DNA from: Rhodospirillales bacterium
Lineage (GTDB): Bacteria; Pseudomonadota; Alphaproteobacteria; Micavibrionales; Micavibrionaceae
Assembly (NCBI GenBank): GCA_023898765.1
Contig: CP060238.1
Span: 496,001-560,000, forward strand
Direction of reading: 5' to 3'
DNA: 64,000 bases
Shown here: piece by piece, positions 28,541-37,637 of the stretch
Layout: each line of letters starts with the position of its first letter
Numbering within the stretch: position 1 is the stretch's first letter
Notes under the pieces: generated by a model
The model's input: the letters and a program-made list of their open reading frames with translations, nothing else
What the model was told of the DNA's origin: nothing
Databases searched by the model: none
Translations under genes and position numbers: made by a program

Positions 28541-31198
28541 TTAGTATAAGCCGCCTGTTCCGGTAAAGGCCGGGTCGTTCGTTGTCGGGCGGGCGGGTTG
28601 TTGTGCCGGCCCTCCGGTGGAAGGCGCTGTGTTGCCCCGGCTGAAGGAATTCAGAGGGTCGTTGCTGTCGTGGGTGCCGTAAGAGGGCGTGTACCCGTTA
28701 TAAGGGCTGTCGTCATAGGAACGGCTGTTTTGAGGATCGTTGTTGTTTTCCTCATACGTGCCCGAATAATCGCCATAGCCGAACTGGTCATAGCCGTAAG
28801 GGTCTTCCTCATAAGGATCGTTTAGCCCGCCGCCGGAAATCACGCCCGTATCCAGAACATATTCATCCAGATTTGGCTCCGTGCCGGCGACAAAAGCTTC
28901 CCAGATCACATTTTCGTCTCCGGGCATCGCGGTCCGTCCGGTTGCGGCGTTGACGCGCACAAGTTTAATGCCGGGCGGAACGCGGAACGGAGTTGGAAGC
29001 GTGTCTTTCAATGCCTCTTCCATAAATTTTTTAAAAATCGGCGCGGCAACGGAAGACCCTGTTTCGCGTTTCCCCAAAGAAACAGGATCATCAAAGCCCG
29101 CGAAAACGCCTACCACCAGATCCGGTGAAAATCCGATGAACCAGGTATCCTTGGATTTATTGGTGGTACCTGTTTTTCCGGCCAGCGGCCGGTTAAGGTC
29201 TTTAAGGCTGCGGGCCGTACCGCGCTGAACGACGCCTTCCATGATGGAAACGACTTGATAGGCGCTGCGTTCATCGACAATCTGTTCACGTTCATCAGGA
29301 ATCTGGGGAACGCTCTGACCTTCCCAGCGAATAAGGGTGCCGCAATTGGGGCAGGGACGCTGATCGTGCTTGAAGACGGTTTTGCCATGGCGGTCCTGAA
29401 TCCGGTCAATAAAAGTGGGCGTAATTTTCTTGCCGCCGTTGACCAGCATGGCATAGGCGGTCGTCAGGCGCAGCAGGGTCGTTTCACCGGCGCCAAGGGC
29501 GTAAGACAGGAACGGTTTCATATCGTCGGCAATGCCAAAACGTGTGGCGATATCGATTACCTTGTCCATGCCGATGTGGTCGGCCAGCCGGACGGTCATC
29601 AGGTTCCGTGATTTTTCGATTCCGACGCGTAAAGGAGTCGGGCCGTAAAATTCACCGGAATAATTGGTGGGGCGCCAGAAATCGCCGGGGGCCTGTTCAA
29701 TGACGAAAGGAGCGTCCAGAACCCGCGTGGTGGGGGTGAAGCCTTCGCTGAGCGCGGCGAGATAAACGAAGGGTTTAAAGGCGGAGCCGGGCTGCCTTTG
29801 CGCTTGCGTCGCGCGATTGAAAACGGAGCTTCCGTGCTGCCAGCCGCCATCCATTGCCAGAACGCGTCCCGTATGGGGGTCAAGTGCAATAATGGCCCCC
29901 TGGATTTTGGGGATTTGGCGCAGGACCAGTTTTCCTTCTATGTCCTCGACCATAATCACGTCCCCTGTTTTAAGAACCTGTTCGGGGGAGGTAATTTCGG
30001 GACCGAGCGCATAGCATTCCTGTAAGCATTTCCGCGCCCAGGCAAGCCCTTCCAGCATAAGGTTGCGCTTGTCTTCTCCGGCACCAAAACCGATGGCCGC
30101 TTTTTCATCATCCGTTTTCAGGACGACGCCCATTCTCCAGTTCTTGAGCATTCCGTCAGGCTTCTTGGTTTTTGCCAGTTTTGCAGTCCAGTCCTGTATG
30201 TCCTCAAAATGTTCGATCGCACCGCGCCAGCCATGGCGCTTATCGTATTCCATCAGCCCTTCCCGCAAAGCCCGCTGGGCGATGTCTTCAAAAGCCGGGT
30301 TGAGGGAGGTGCGCACGGCAAGGCCGCCTTTATACAGGCTTTCGGGACCGTATTGTTTTTCCAGCTCGCGCCGGACATCTTCGGCAAAATAGGGGGCGCT
30401 GACATGGCTGTCTTCGGCGGGTTTTCTCATTTCCAACGGTGTGGCTTTGGCCAGTTCGGCCTGTCCTTGCGTGATATGACCGTCTTCCGCCATCCGGTCC
30501 AGAATCCAGTTGCGCCGTGCCAGCGCTTCATCATGGTTGCGGATGGGGTGGTAATTGTTGGGCGCCTTCGGCAGAACGGCAAGATAGGCCGCCTCGGAAA
30601 GCGTCAGTTCGTCCAGCGGTTTATCGAAATAGGTCAGCGCGGCCGCCGCCACGCCGTAGGCCCGCTTTCCGAGAAAAATCTCGTTCAGGTAAAGTTCCAG
30701 AAGCTGGTCTTTGGACAGGGCTTTTTCCATGCGCAGGGCCAGAATGGCTTCTTTAATTTTGCGCTCATAGGACACCTCGTTGGTGAGCAGGAAGTTTTTG
30801 GCCACCTGCTGCGTAATCGTGGAGGCCCCCACCAGCCGTTTTCCGGAGCCGGAATTGCGTAAATTTGTGATAACCGCACGCACTACCGCAAATGTGTCTA
30901 CCCCCTTGTGGTCGTAGAAGTTCTTATCTTCGGCAGACAGGAACGCCTGTTTGACCGTATCGGGAATGATTTCAACGGGCACAAAGATGCGTTTTTCTTT
31001 CGCATATTCCGCCAGAAGGCGACCGTCTCCGGCATAAATGCGGGTGACGATCGGCGGTTCATAATTTTTTAGCTGGCTGTAATCCGGTAAATCCTTGCTG
31101 TAATAGGAAAGGACAAAGCCAAAAAAGGCGATTCCCGCGATAAGCCCCAAAAAGCCCAGCGAAAACAGCCACAGAAATAATGTTCCGATCCAGCGCAT
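28541..31198 (-). CDS. mrcA: Penicillin-binding protein 1A
   Basis: Bifunctional peptidoglycan glycosyltransferase/transpeptidase, 885 aa. One N-terminal membrane anchor (about 5-30). The GT51 domain shows the catalytic glutamate in SAEDKNFYDHKG and STITQQVAKNFLL. The transpeptidase has GSAFKPFVYLAAL (SxxK), EKSRNLMTV (SxN) and AGKTGTTNKSKDTWFIG (KTG). The last 100 residues are a low-complexity Asn/Tyr/Gly/Pro/Asp-rich tail, probably disordered and periplasmic. Confidence 0.97.
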   Translation of the reverse strand: MRWIGTLFLWLFSLGFLGLIAGIAFFGFVLSYYSKDLPDYSQLKNYEPPIVTRIYAGDGRLLAEYAKEKRIFVPVEIIPDTVKQAFLSAEDKNFYDHKGVDTFAVVRAVITNLRNSGSGKRLVGASTITQQVAKNFLLTNEVSYERKIKEAILALRMEKALSKDQLLELYLNEIFLGKRAYGVAAAALTYFDKPLDELTLSEAAYLAVLPKAPNNYHPIRNHDEALARRNWILDRMAEDGHITQGQAELAKATPLEMRKPAEDSHVSAPYFAEDVRRELEKQYGPESLYKGGLAVRTSLNPAFEDIAQRALREGLMEYDKRHGWRGAIEHFEDIQDWTAKLAKTKKPDGMLKNWRMGVVLKTDDEKAAIGFGAGEDKRNLMLEGLAWARKCLQECYALGPEITSPEQVLKTGDVIMVEDIEGKLVLRQIPKIQGAIIALDPHTGRVLAMDGGWQHGSSVFNRATQAQRQPGSAFKPFVYLAALSEGFTPTTRVLDAPFVIEQAPGDFWRPTNYSGEFYGPTPLRVGIEKSRNLMTVRLADHIGMDKVIDIATRFGIADDMKPFLSYALGAGETTLLRLTTAYAMLVNGGKKITPTFIDRIQDRHGKTVFKHDQRPCPNCGTLIRWEGQSVPQIPDEREQIVDERSAYQVVSIMEGVVQRGTARSLKDLNRPLAGKTGTTNKSKDTWFIGFSPDLVVGVFAGFDDPVSLGKRETGSSVAAPIFKKFMEEALKDTLPTPFRVPPGIKLVRVNAATGRTAMPGDENVIWEAFVAGTEPNLDEYVLDTGVISGGGLNDPYEEDPYGYDQFGYGDYSGTYEENNNDPQNSRSYDDSPYNGYTPSYGTHDSNDPLNSFSRGNTAPSTGGPAQQPARPTTNDPAFTGTGGLY

Positions 31199-31292
31199 GG
31201 AGGTCTTTATGGCAGAATTTCAGGCGGGATTAAAGACTTAAACGTGACCTTTTCAAGGCCCTGTTGCGGTTTGTGGGGGTACGGCAAGGCCG

Positions 31293-31949
31293 TCATGCGG
31301 CCAGTTCTTTCAAAAGCGCCACCGTATCCGGAAACGCGTAATCCACAAAATCCGGAATATGTTTAATATTGCTTCCATGATGAATGAACGCCGTCTGAAA
31401 CCCCATATCCTTTGGCACGGTCAGATTGCGCAGGGAATCTTCGACCACCAGAATGTCTTCCGCGCGTTGCCCCAGTTTTTCCCGCGCCAGTTCGAAGGGG
31501 CGTGTGCTGCGCGATTTGGGTTGGAAGTCCGCATCTTCCAGTGCAAAAATAACCTCGTCCGGAAACCATTCTTTGAGCCCCAGATGCGACAGTGCGCGCT
31601 GCGCCCATCCGCGGGATGCATTGGTGACGATCGCCTGCGGAAGGTTTAATTGCTCCAGCCCTGCGCACATGTCTTCATTGCGCCCCAGAATTTTTTCGTC
31701 CATGGCGTCATGAAAAGGAAAATGATAGTCGCTATACTCAACGTTCTTGTCTTCGATAAAACAGTAGCCGCTATAGCCATGCTGCTCATAAGATTTTTCC
31801 GCCAAAACCAGCGCTTCTTCAAAAGTGAAATCATCTACCAGGGTACAGATCGTACGTGCGGCCGCCACGTTGCATGCCCGCACGAACATTTCGTCGAACC
31901 GGTAGAGCGTGTTATCCAGATCCCAGATGATGGCTTTGATATGTTTCAT
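31293..31949 (-). CDS. HAD-superfamily hydrolase, pyrimidine 5'-nucleotidase-like
   Basis: A 218-aa HAD phosphatase. Motif I is IWDLDNTLYRFDEMF, motif II threonine is in IVTNASRGW, and motif III/IV is LVVEDSLRNL. The DLDNTLY start and long cap helix resemble the SDT1/PhnX-like pyrimidine 5'-nucleotidases of alphaproteobacteria. Substrate is inferred from family resemblance. It starts 9 bp after the RsmC-like gene ends, on the same strand, so they probably share a transcript. Confidence 0.88.
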   Translation of the reverse strand: MKHIKAIIWDLDNTLYRFDEMFVRACNVAAARTICTLVDDFTFEEALVLAEKSYEQHGYSGYCFIEDKNVEYSDYHFPFHDAMDEKILGRNEDMCAGLEQLNLPQAIVTNASRGWAQRALSHLGLKEWFPDEVIFALEDADFQPKSRSTRPFELAREKLGQRAEDILVVEDSLRNLTVPKDMGFQTAFIHHGSNIKHIPDFVDYAFPDTVALLKELAA

Positions 31950-31958
31950 TTTTTTGTC

Positions 31959-32993
31959 TTAAACACATGCTTCAAAAATTTTAAAGCCGCTTTTTTCGGC
32001 GTGTTTTTGAACGTCTGAAAACATGTCTTCCAGACATCTCTCATACGATAAATGCGCATTGGCCACCATGAAAAGGCGTCCGCCCGCTTTCAAAGCCGTA
32101 CGTGCCGTACGGATAAAAGCCTGCCCTGTATCCTGATCCGTTTTCTTCCCTGCATGAAAAGGCGGATTCATGACAATAAAATCCAGCAGTGGCAACGTTG
32201 AGACCGGCGTTGTTAAATCTTCCCATTTCGCCTCGACCGGAAAGCCTTCCAGATTTCTCTGCGCCGCCTGAACCGCCCGCGCATCCGCATCCAGCGCATA
32301 AAGCCTTCCAATGCCCGGGTTTTTAGTCAAAACCTGCCGTGCCAGATACCCGTATCCACACCCGAAATCCGCCCCGACCCCGGACAAATTATCCGGCAAA
32401 TAGTCCTTGAGAATTTTCGAACCTTCATCAATGCGGTTCCAGCCAAAGAGTCCGGGTTGCGAAAAACAGGTTTCACCTTCTATGGCTATCTGTTGCAATT
32501 GCCCCTGCGCCGCCCATTTTTGTGCCGTTTCTCCTTTTTCCAAAAAGTCTTTTTGCGCCCAGACGACACGCGCCTTGTGCTTGGAGAGATACCGGACCGA
32601 TGAAAAGCCCATCTCCCTGAACCATTTTTCAATCCGTCCGCCGCCCGCGTCATTGGCCGCGGCGGCCACCAAAATTCCGCTGTCGGACAATGCCAGCGCC
32701 CCCTGGCCTAAAAATGCCTGCGCTTCCTCTTTCTGCTTTGGCAGGAGGCAAAGGACAGCCGCATAGGTCCCCTGACGCTCCGGCGGGGGAAACGTTTGCG
32801 CAGCATGATACCCGGCAGCTTCCATAGCTTTGGCCGGGGCGCGCCAGAACTGGCAACAATCTATCCGGGCAAATTCCCGCAGGAAAGGGTGGGTTTCCGC
32901 CCCGAGAAACAAGGCCGTTTCCCCGGCTTCCGGAACGTCTATTTCCCCCTTCTCAAAGGGCAGAAACAGGGTGCTTTTTACAGTCTGCGTCAA
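31959..32993 (-). CDS. RsmC-like class I SAM-dependent methyltransferase
   Basis: A 344-aa protein with two Rossmann-like halves, as in the rRNA guanine-N2 methyltransferases RsmC/RlmG. The C-terminal half is catalytic: SAM motif I VGADFGCGYGYLARQVL, acidic motif II YALDAD, and the base-methylation motif IV IVMNPPFHAG. The N-terminal half is degenerate. Likely target is 16S rRNA G1207, but RlmG-like specificity cannot be excluded. Divergent from the MATE gene. Confidence 0.88.
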   Translation of the reverse strand: MTQTVKSTLFLPFEKGEIDVPEAGETALFLGAETHPFLREFARIDCCQFWRAPAKAMEAAGYHAAQTFPPPERQGTYAAVLCLLPKQKEEAQAFLGQGALALSDSGILVAAAANDAGGGRIEKWFREMGFSSVRYLSKHKARVVWAQKDFLEKGETAQKWAAQGQLQQIAIEGETCFSQPGLFGWNRIDEGSKILKDYLPDNLSGVGADFGCGYGYLARQVLTKNPGIGRLYALDADARAVQAAQRNLEGFPVEAKWEDLTTPVSTLPLLDFIVMNPPFHAGKKTDQDTGQAFIRTARTALKAGGRLFMVANAHLSYERCLEDMFSDVQKHAEKSGFKIFEACV

Positions 32994-33069
32994 TTGCTCT
33001 TGAAATCCGGTCCAATAAAAGAGATAAAGCCTAAGCCCTTAACCTCCTGAAGACAATGACGATTTTTGT

Positions 33070-34440
33070 ATGACAAATTCCGCTCCCTCCGCCGCCGGTA
33101 AAGGAGATTTAACCCAAGGGTCGATCCGTTCCCATCTGGTCCGGCTGTCCGTTCCTATGATCTGGGGCATTATGGCGCTCATCAGTTTTCAACTGGTCGA
33201 CACGTTTTTTGTCGCACGGCTGGGCACGGAAAAACTCGCCGCCCTCACTTTCACTTTTCCCCTGAGCTATATCATTTTCAGCTTTATTCTGGGCTTTGGC
33301 ATTTCCATGTCTTCCGTTGCCGCGCGCCTGATCGGGGAAGGAAATCCACATGCCGTCAAGCGGGTGGTGACACACGGCCTCCTGATAGGCTTTCTGGCGG
33401 GCAGCCTTTTAACTCTCCTTGGCTATCTTCACATGGAATCCATTTTTACAGCGATGGGCGCCGACGAAGACATGCTCGCAAAAATTCTTAAATATATGCG
33501 GGTCTGGTTTCTGGGACCTGTTTTTGTTGCCACGTGGATTATCGGAAACGCGGCTATCCGTGCAGGCGGAGACACAAAAACGCCCGCCCTTATCATGGGC
33601 AGCGTCGCTCTCACCAACCTCGTTCTTGACCCCATTTTGATCTTCGGCCTCTTCGGGTTCCCGAGATTGGAGCTTCAGGGCGCTGCCATCGCAACAATTT
33701 GCGGCGAAATTTTAGGCGCTTTTATTGCCTTGTATGTTTTATACGGGCGGAAAAAACTGCTCCTTTCCCCCCGTTATCCGGAACTGGAAACATTCAAAAA
33801 CTCCTTCAAACGGATTATCTCTATTGCTCTTCCCGTCGGAATTACCAACACTATTTATCCCTTGGTGAATGCCTTTATTATCGGGATCTTGTCCGCCTCT
33901 GGCAGCGCGGCGGTTGCCGCTTTCGGCATTGCCAGCCGGATTGAGGCTTTTGCCTTTATCATTCTGATGGCCCTGTCTATCGGGATGGGTCCTATTATCA
34001 GCCAGAATTTCGGCGCAAAAAACTTTGCCCGCACAAAGGAAACCTTGAAGCTTGCCATCGGATTCAACGTTCTCTGGTCCGCTTGTGTCGCCGTGATTTT
34101 GGGAGTCCTCGCAAAGCCGATCGCAGGTCTTTTTTCAAGCGACCCGCACGTTATTGCCTATATGACCCTCTTTTTCTGGATCGTGCCTTTTTCCTACGCC
34201 TTCAGCAATCTGGTCAATAGCTGGTGCAGCGCGTTCAACGCTATGGGAAAACCCAGATATTCCTTCACGATGATCGTTGTAAAAATGCTGCTTTTGATGA
34301 TCCCGGCTCTGTGTCTCGGTTATGACATAGGCGGCCCGCAGGGATTGTTTATCGCCATGGCTGCCGTAAACCTTCTGACGGGAACAACATTCCATTTGTG
34401 GTCACAAAAACGCCTGCAAAAAATTGAGATCGGGGACTGA
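33070..34440 (+). CDS. MATE family efflux transporter
   Basis: A 456-aa inner-membrane antiporter with about 12 hydrophobic helices in two similar halves. Typical segments are SVPMIWGIMALISFQLVDTF at the start, GTEKLAALTFTFPLSY, GNAAIRAGGDTKTPA in the first half and GIASRIEAFAFIILMALSIG in the second. Exports drugs or metabolites in exchange for Na+ or H+; substrate cannot be read from sequence. It ends 13 bp before tRNA-Gly(UCC), which is on the opposite strand. Confidence 0.94.
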   Translation: MTNSAPSAAGKGDLTQGSIRSHLVRLSVPMIWGIMALISFQLVDTFFVARLGTEKLAALTFTFPLSYIIFSFILGFGISMSSVAARLIGEGNPHAVKRVVTHGLLIGFLAGSLLTLLGYLHMESIFTAMGADEDMLAKILKYMRVWFLGPVFVATWIIGNAAIRAGGDTKTPALIMGSVALTNLVLDPILIFGLFGFPRLELQGAAIATICGEILGAFIALYVLYGRKKLLLSPRYPELETFKNSFKRIISIALPVGITNTIYPLVNAFIIGILSASGSAAVAAFGIASRIEAFAFIILMALSIGMGPIISQNFGAKNFARTKETLKLAIGFNVLWSACVAVILGVLAKPIAGLFSSDPHVIAYMTLFFWIVPFSYAFSNLVNSWCSAFNAMGKPRYSFTMIVVKMLLLMIPALCLGYDIGGPQGLFIAMAAVNLLTGTTFHLWSQKRLQKIEIGD

Positions 34441-34453
34441 CACGAAAGGAGGT

Positions 34454-34527
34454 TGGAGCGGGTGACCGGGATCGAACCGGCATATTCAGCTTGGAAGGCT
34501 GACGTTCTACCATTGAACTACACCCGC
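34454..34527 (-). tRNA. tRNA-Gly (anticodon UCC)
   Basis: The reverse complement gives a full cloverleaf: acceptor GCGGGTG/CACCCGC, D-arm with AGTTCAATGGTAGAAC, anticodon arm TCAGC-CTTCCAA-GCTGA with TCC, T-arm GCCGGTTCGATCCCGGT. The CCA end is encoded at 34454-34456. Length 74 nt. Confidence 0.96.
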
Positions 34528-34633
34528 GCAGCGGCAGACGCGTTATCCATTAACAGTGATCCGTTTCAAAATCAATATAGATTTGGCAAAGTCTATTCAA
34601 TCTTTCGGCCAAAGGTCCGCAAGCCCGCACCCG

Positions 34634-34988
34634 TTAGCTGTTTCCGAATGCGCCCGGGGCGATAGACTCTCTCCTCAGGTGGGCGATGATGAGGCCCGTC
34701 CAAGCAATCATCCAACCTATCAAGCCAAGTTTCGGAAGAAGCAACATCTTCTCGCCCAGGTGAAGGCCAGTTATTACGATTATAAAAGGCAGGAGAGCGG
34801 CGGGCACAGTCAAAGGTCTCTGATAAACCTGAATGACGACCTATTCCACTCAATTCCTCACGACAACTTCGAATCTCTTTTCGAATCTCTTCAAGCCCAG
34901 CTCCGATTTCGTCAATTACCCTCGCAGTTACCCTCGCAATTTCTTGCTCCAACGCCTGACGCGCCAAGGACTTACCCTCATTTGTCAT
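34634..34988 (-). pseudogene. Hypothetical membrane-anchored coiled-coil protein, probably frameshifted
   Basis: From the ATG at 34988 the protein starts with a charged helical stretch (about 50 residues, MTNEGKSLARQALEQEIARV onward) that looks like coiled coil. In that frame the rest (to 34593, 131 aa in all) is Arg/Pro/Trp-rich and unconvincing. In the next frame, open from 34840 down to a TAA at 34636-34634, the sequence reads as two clean hydrophobic helices (LPFIIVITGLHLGEKMLLL, then GLIGWMIAWTGLIIAHL). A one-base shift near 34800-34843 would join them into one protein of about 115 aa. It could be a pseudogene, a sequencing error or a recoding site. Family unknown. Confidence 0.5.
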
Positions 34989-35049
34989 CGGTTTCTCCTT
35001 TCAAGCTACTCTTTCGTTATTGAAAATTATACCGGAAGAGTCAAGAAAC

Positions 35050-35865
35050 TTACGGGTTCAGCTTTCGCCAGCTCAAGGCCATACCGCCGGCGGGAAGTCC
35101 GAAGGTTTCCGCCGCGCTGCCGCCGCGCTTGACGATTTCGGCAAAGCGCAGACGCGTGCCACCCGGCAGGTTCCAGCCCGAAGACCCCCCGGCAAAACAA
35201 AACTGGCCGTCCGCCACGCCGAAAATCCCTTCCGCCGCGCGGACAAGCTGCTGCCGGCCGCCTATTTCAAGGGTTACATCCTGTCCTTTAAATTCTTCGA
35301 GCTTTTCAGGGTTCACGGAAGTTTTGATATTGCCGTACCCGTCCGTGTAGCAAACAACGTCTTTGGGATAATCGGGAACCGCCATACGGATATCTGCGCC
35401 CAGTTCGCTCTTATTGCCCTTGGCGATTTTACCGAAAGCTGGCGGGAAAATATCGCGGGAGCGAAACTGCGACCCTTCTTTTGCGCAGTTAATCTCGCGC
35501 ATTTCCTCTGCGCCCTCTTTTAAAAAAGACAGGGAATAGCCGCTGTTCACCGCGACAATTTCCACGCCATTATATAATTTCACATAGGCCAGCCCTTCGC
35601 CGGCATTTTTGACGCGCGGGGCCAGATTGTCCTTGCGCGGGGCGGTATTCACATAGAATTTATGCCGTCCGCCCAGCCTCGAATTCATCGCCGTCTGGGC
35701 CAGCGCAAAGCCCGTTGCTACCGTATCGAATGCCGGGACGGAATAATCCTTTATCGTAAAGTCCAGACCGTCCAGTTCATAAAAGAGCTTCTGCGTCACT
35801 TCCGCAAAAGCCAGATCGTGCAAGGCCCCGTAATCCGCAATAATAGAAACCAGAATACCAGACAT
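35050..35865 (-). CDS. SAM hydroxide adenosyltransferase (DUF62 / SAM hydrolase family)
   Basis: A 271-aa member of the family that includes chlorinase/fluorinase; bacterial members of this type hydrolyse SAM to adenosine and methionine. It shows the IADYG start (the catalytic aspartate region), VNSGYSLSF, the hallmark FRSRDIFPPA near residue 133, and YTDGYGNIKTS. Last gene of a minus-strand run with the deacetylase, glucokinase and CDF genes; it starts 6 bp after the deacetylase stop. Confidence 0.87.
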   Translation of the reverse strand: MSGILVSIIADYGALHDLAFAEVTQKLFYELDGLDFTIKDYSVPAFDTVATGFALAQTAMNSRLGGRHKFYVNTAPRKDNLAPRVKNAGEGLAYVKLYNGVEIVAVNSGYSLSFLKEGAEEMREINCAKEGSQFRSRDIFPPAFGKIAKGNKSELGADIRMAVPDYPKDVVCYTDGYGNIKTSVNPEKLEEFKGQDVTLEIGGRQQLVRAAEGIFGVADGQFCFAGGSSGWNLPGGTRLRFAEIVKRGGSAAETFGLPAGGMALSWRKLNP

Positions 35866-35871
35866 GTTTAT

Positions 35872-36681
35872 TTAATTTGAACCTCCGGAAATTTCCAAAA
35901 ACTGAATTCCTTTTTCCAGCATATGATCGACCAGGCCGATCGTAACATCAACGATTTCCGCCTGATCGTGCGCCAAAACAATATTGACACTGTTTTCCTT
36001 GTTCAGCCAGCGGTCCAGATCGATTTTCTGTTTCAAGTCATCCGGCGATTTATAGCGCCACTTGCCCAGATGCCGCTGCGTGACCATCCAGTCGCAGGTG
36101 GAAAAGGTAAAAAGGCAGTCCCGCGCCTCTTGAATTTCAGGGTTATTGTACCAGCTATGGGTGACGCCTGAAAAAGGCACCGTGTATCCGGCTTCTTTTA
36201 AATATTTCTGAATGTGCCTTTTTTTGGCTTCAAATTCCGAGTTCGGGCGCTGCATGCTAATCACATTCAGCCCTTCGGTCAGGCAGGTTTTGACGTCCTT
36301 CAAATCGTTTCCCTGAAATCCGTCATAATCGACAATCCAGCCGCCGCAGCCCCGGTCCATATGCGGAAAACGGAAGTACCGTTGTGCAGGACGTTTTTCA
36401 TACGCAAGATCATAAGCCCGGTCGATGAGCGCTTCCGTTTTTTCGATTTCGTCAATCATCTCTTCCGTTGACAAATCGGACGCCCGCCGATGTGAAAAGG
36501 CATGATTGGCCAAATGAAAGCCGCCCTGGATAATCCGTACCGCCATCACCAGATTTTGCTCCAGAAACTCGCCGCGGCAAAAAAACAGCGCCGGAACCTT
36601 TTTCTGCTTCAAAAAACAGACCAGATCATCCGTTCGCGTAGAAGGGGAATCGTCAATGGTAAGATAGGCTTTAGAAGTCAT
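35872..36681 (-). CDS. Polysaccharide deacetylase (NodB-like)
   Basis: A 269-aa carbohydrate esterase 4-like protein. The metal site is visible as TIDDSPS (general base and metal aspartates) and NHAFSH (two metal histidines); the RFPHMDRG segment is motif 3. No signal peptide is seen from the ATG at 36681, so it may be cytoplasmic. An upstream extension to 36732 overlaps glk and is unlikely. The start overlaps the glk stop by 4 bp, so they are coupled. Substrate not predictable. Confidence 0.87.
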   Translation of the reverse strand: MTSKAYLTIDDSPSTRTDDLVCFLKQKKVPALFFCRGEFLEQNLVMAVRIIQGGFHLANHAFSHRRASDLSTEEMIDEIEKTEALIDRAYDLAYEKRPAQRYFRFPHMDRGCGGWIVDYDGFQGNDLKDVKTCLTEGLNVISMQRPNSEFEAKKRHIQKYLKEAGYTVPFSGVTHSWYNNPEIQEARDCLFTFSTCDWMVTQRHLGKWRYKSPDDLKQKIDLDRWLNKENSVNIVLAHDQAEIVDVTIGLVDHMLEKGIQFLEISGGSN

Positions 36682-37637
36682 GCTTGAGAAAATCTGTTCA
36701 GCCCGACAAGGGGCATATTTTGTTCGAGACAATAAAAAACGGGAACGGACGCCTGCGTTTTTTTCACAACCATAACTGTATCAGCGATCAGGAAATCTTC
36801 AAAGGCCCCCCTGTTAAATAAATCATGCGCCATGAGGTTATCAATCACGCCGCCAGTAAGGTACAGTCCGCCATAAACGAAAGAAACCCCGAGCAAAATC
36901 TGGGCATGAAGTCCCAGAAATTCGCAAAACACCCTGACGGACTGCCGTGCCGCCTCGTTCGGTTTTTGAAGCAGGAGAGAAAAAGCCGCATCCTCCAGAC
37001 CGGCAACGGAAAGGCCGCTAAAAGCCTCGTAAATCCAGCGCAGACCGCGTGCGGATACAACATCCTCCATTGCCAGATCGCGGTCTTGCGGGTGGGTTTT
37101 CAGGATATAATCCCGCACCTGTCTTTGATCGTCCGTCTGAACATTCAAGGGTACAAAACCGCCGAAACTTTTCCGCACGGTCTGGGTGTCGTTTAAATAA
37201 AAGCTGTGCCCGGCCCCTGTGCCCACACTGAGAAGGCAAAGATCACGATTGGGCGGCGAGCCTTCTCCCTGCCGGAGGATTTCGGTCTGGCCGGGCGCAA
37301 GGCATGAAAGGCCGTAACAGGCCGCCTCCAGATCATTCAGAAAAGACAGGTCTTGCAGGCCCAAATGAGAGGCCAGCCCTTCCGGATCTATGTCCAGAGG
37401 CGCTTTCGTCCTGTCCCGCCGATACCGGATTTTGCCGTTTTCCAGCCAGGACGTGCCGGCAATCGCCATGGAAGACAGGGGGGGCATGGCTTCTTCCGTC
37501 ATGTAATGCTGTACTGCTGCCTTCAGATCCGGGAAATTATCCAGCCTGTATTTTTTGATGTTTTGCGGCCCTTCGGCTCCTCTCAGTGCAAAACGGATAT
37601 GCGTCCCGCCAATATCGGCCAGAAGAACGGGCATCAA
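36678..37637 (-). CDS. glk: Glucokinase
   Basis: A 319-aa ATP-dependent glucose kinase of the Glk family (not ROK). N-terminal phosphate-binding LLADIGGTHIRFAL, a GTSWLENGKIRYRRD-like sugar loop with FLNDLEAACYGL (catalytic aspartate), and SVGTGAGHSF are visible, then the YLTGGVIDN C-terminal ATP segment. The ATGATG start overlaps the CDF transporter stop and its stop overlaps the deacetylase start, each by 4 bp, forming a tight operon. Confidence 0.93.
   Translation of the reverse strand: MMPVLLADIGGTHIRFALRGAEGPQNIKKYRLDNFPDLKAAVQHYMTEEAMPPLSSMAIAGTSWLENGKIRYRRDRTKAPLDIDPEGLASHLGLQDLSFLNDLEAACYGLSCLAPGQTEILRQGEGSPPNRDLCLLSVGTGAGHSFYLNDTQTVRKSFGGFVPLNVQTDDQRQVRDYILKTHPQDRDLAMEDVVSARGLRWIYEAFSGLSVAGLEDAAFSLLLQKPNEAARQSVRVFCEFLGLHAQILLGVSFVYGGLYLTGGVIDNLMAHDLFNRGAFEDFLIADTVMVVKKTQASVPVFYCLEQNMPLVGLNRFSQA

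Noticed and set aside
34453..34665. ORF running through tRNA-Gly(UCC)
   Set aside because: The MERVTGIEPAYSAWKADVLP-type translation is a known artefact of antisense reading through this tRNA.
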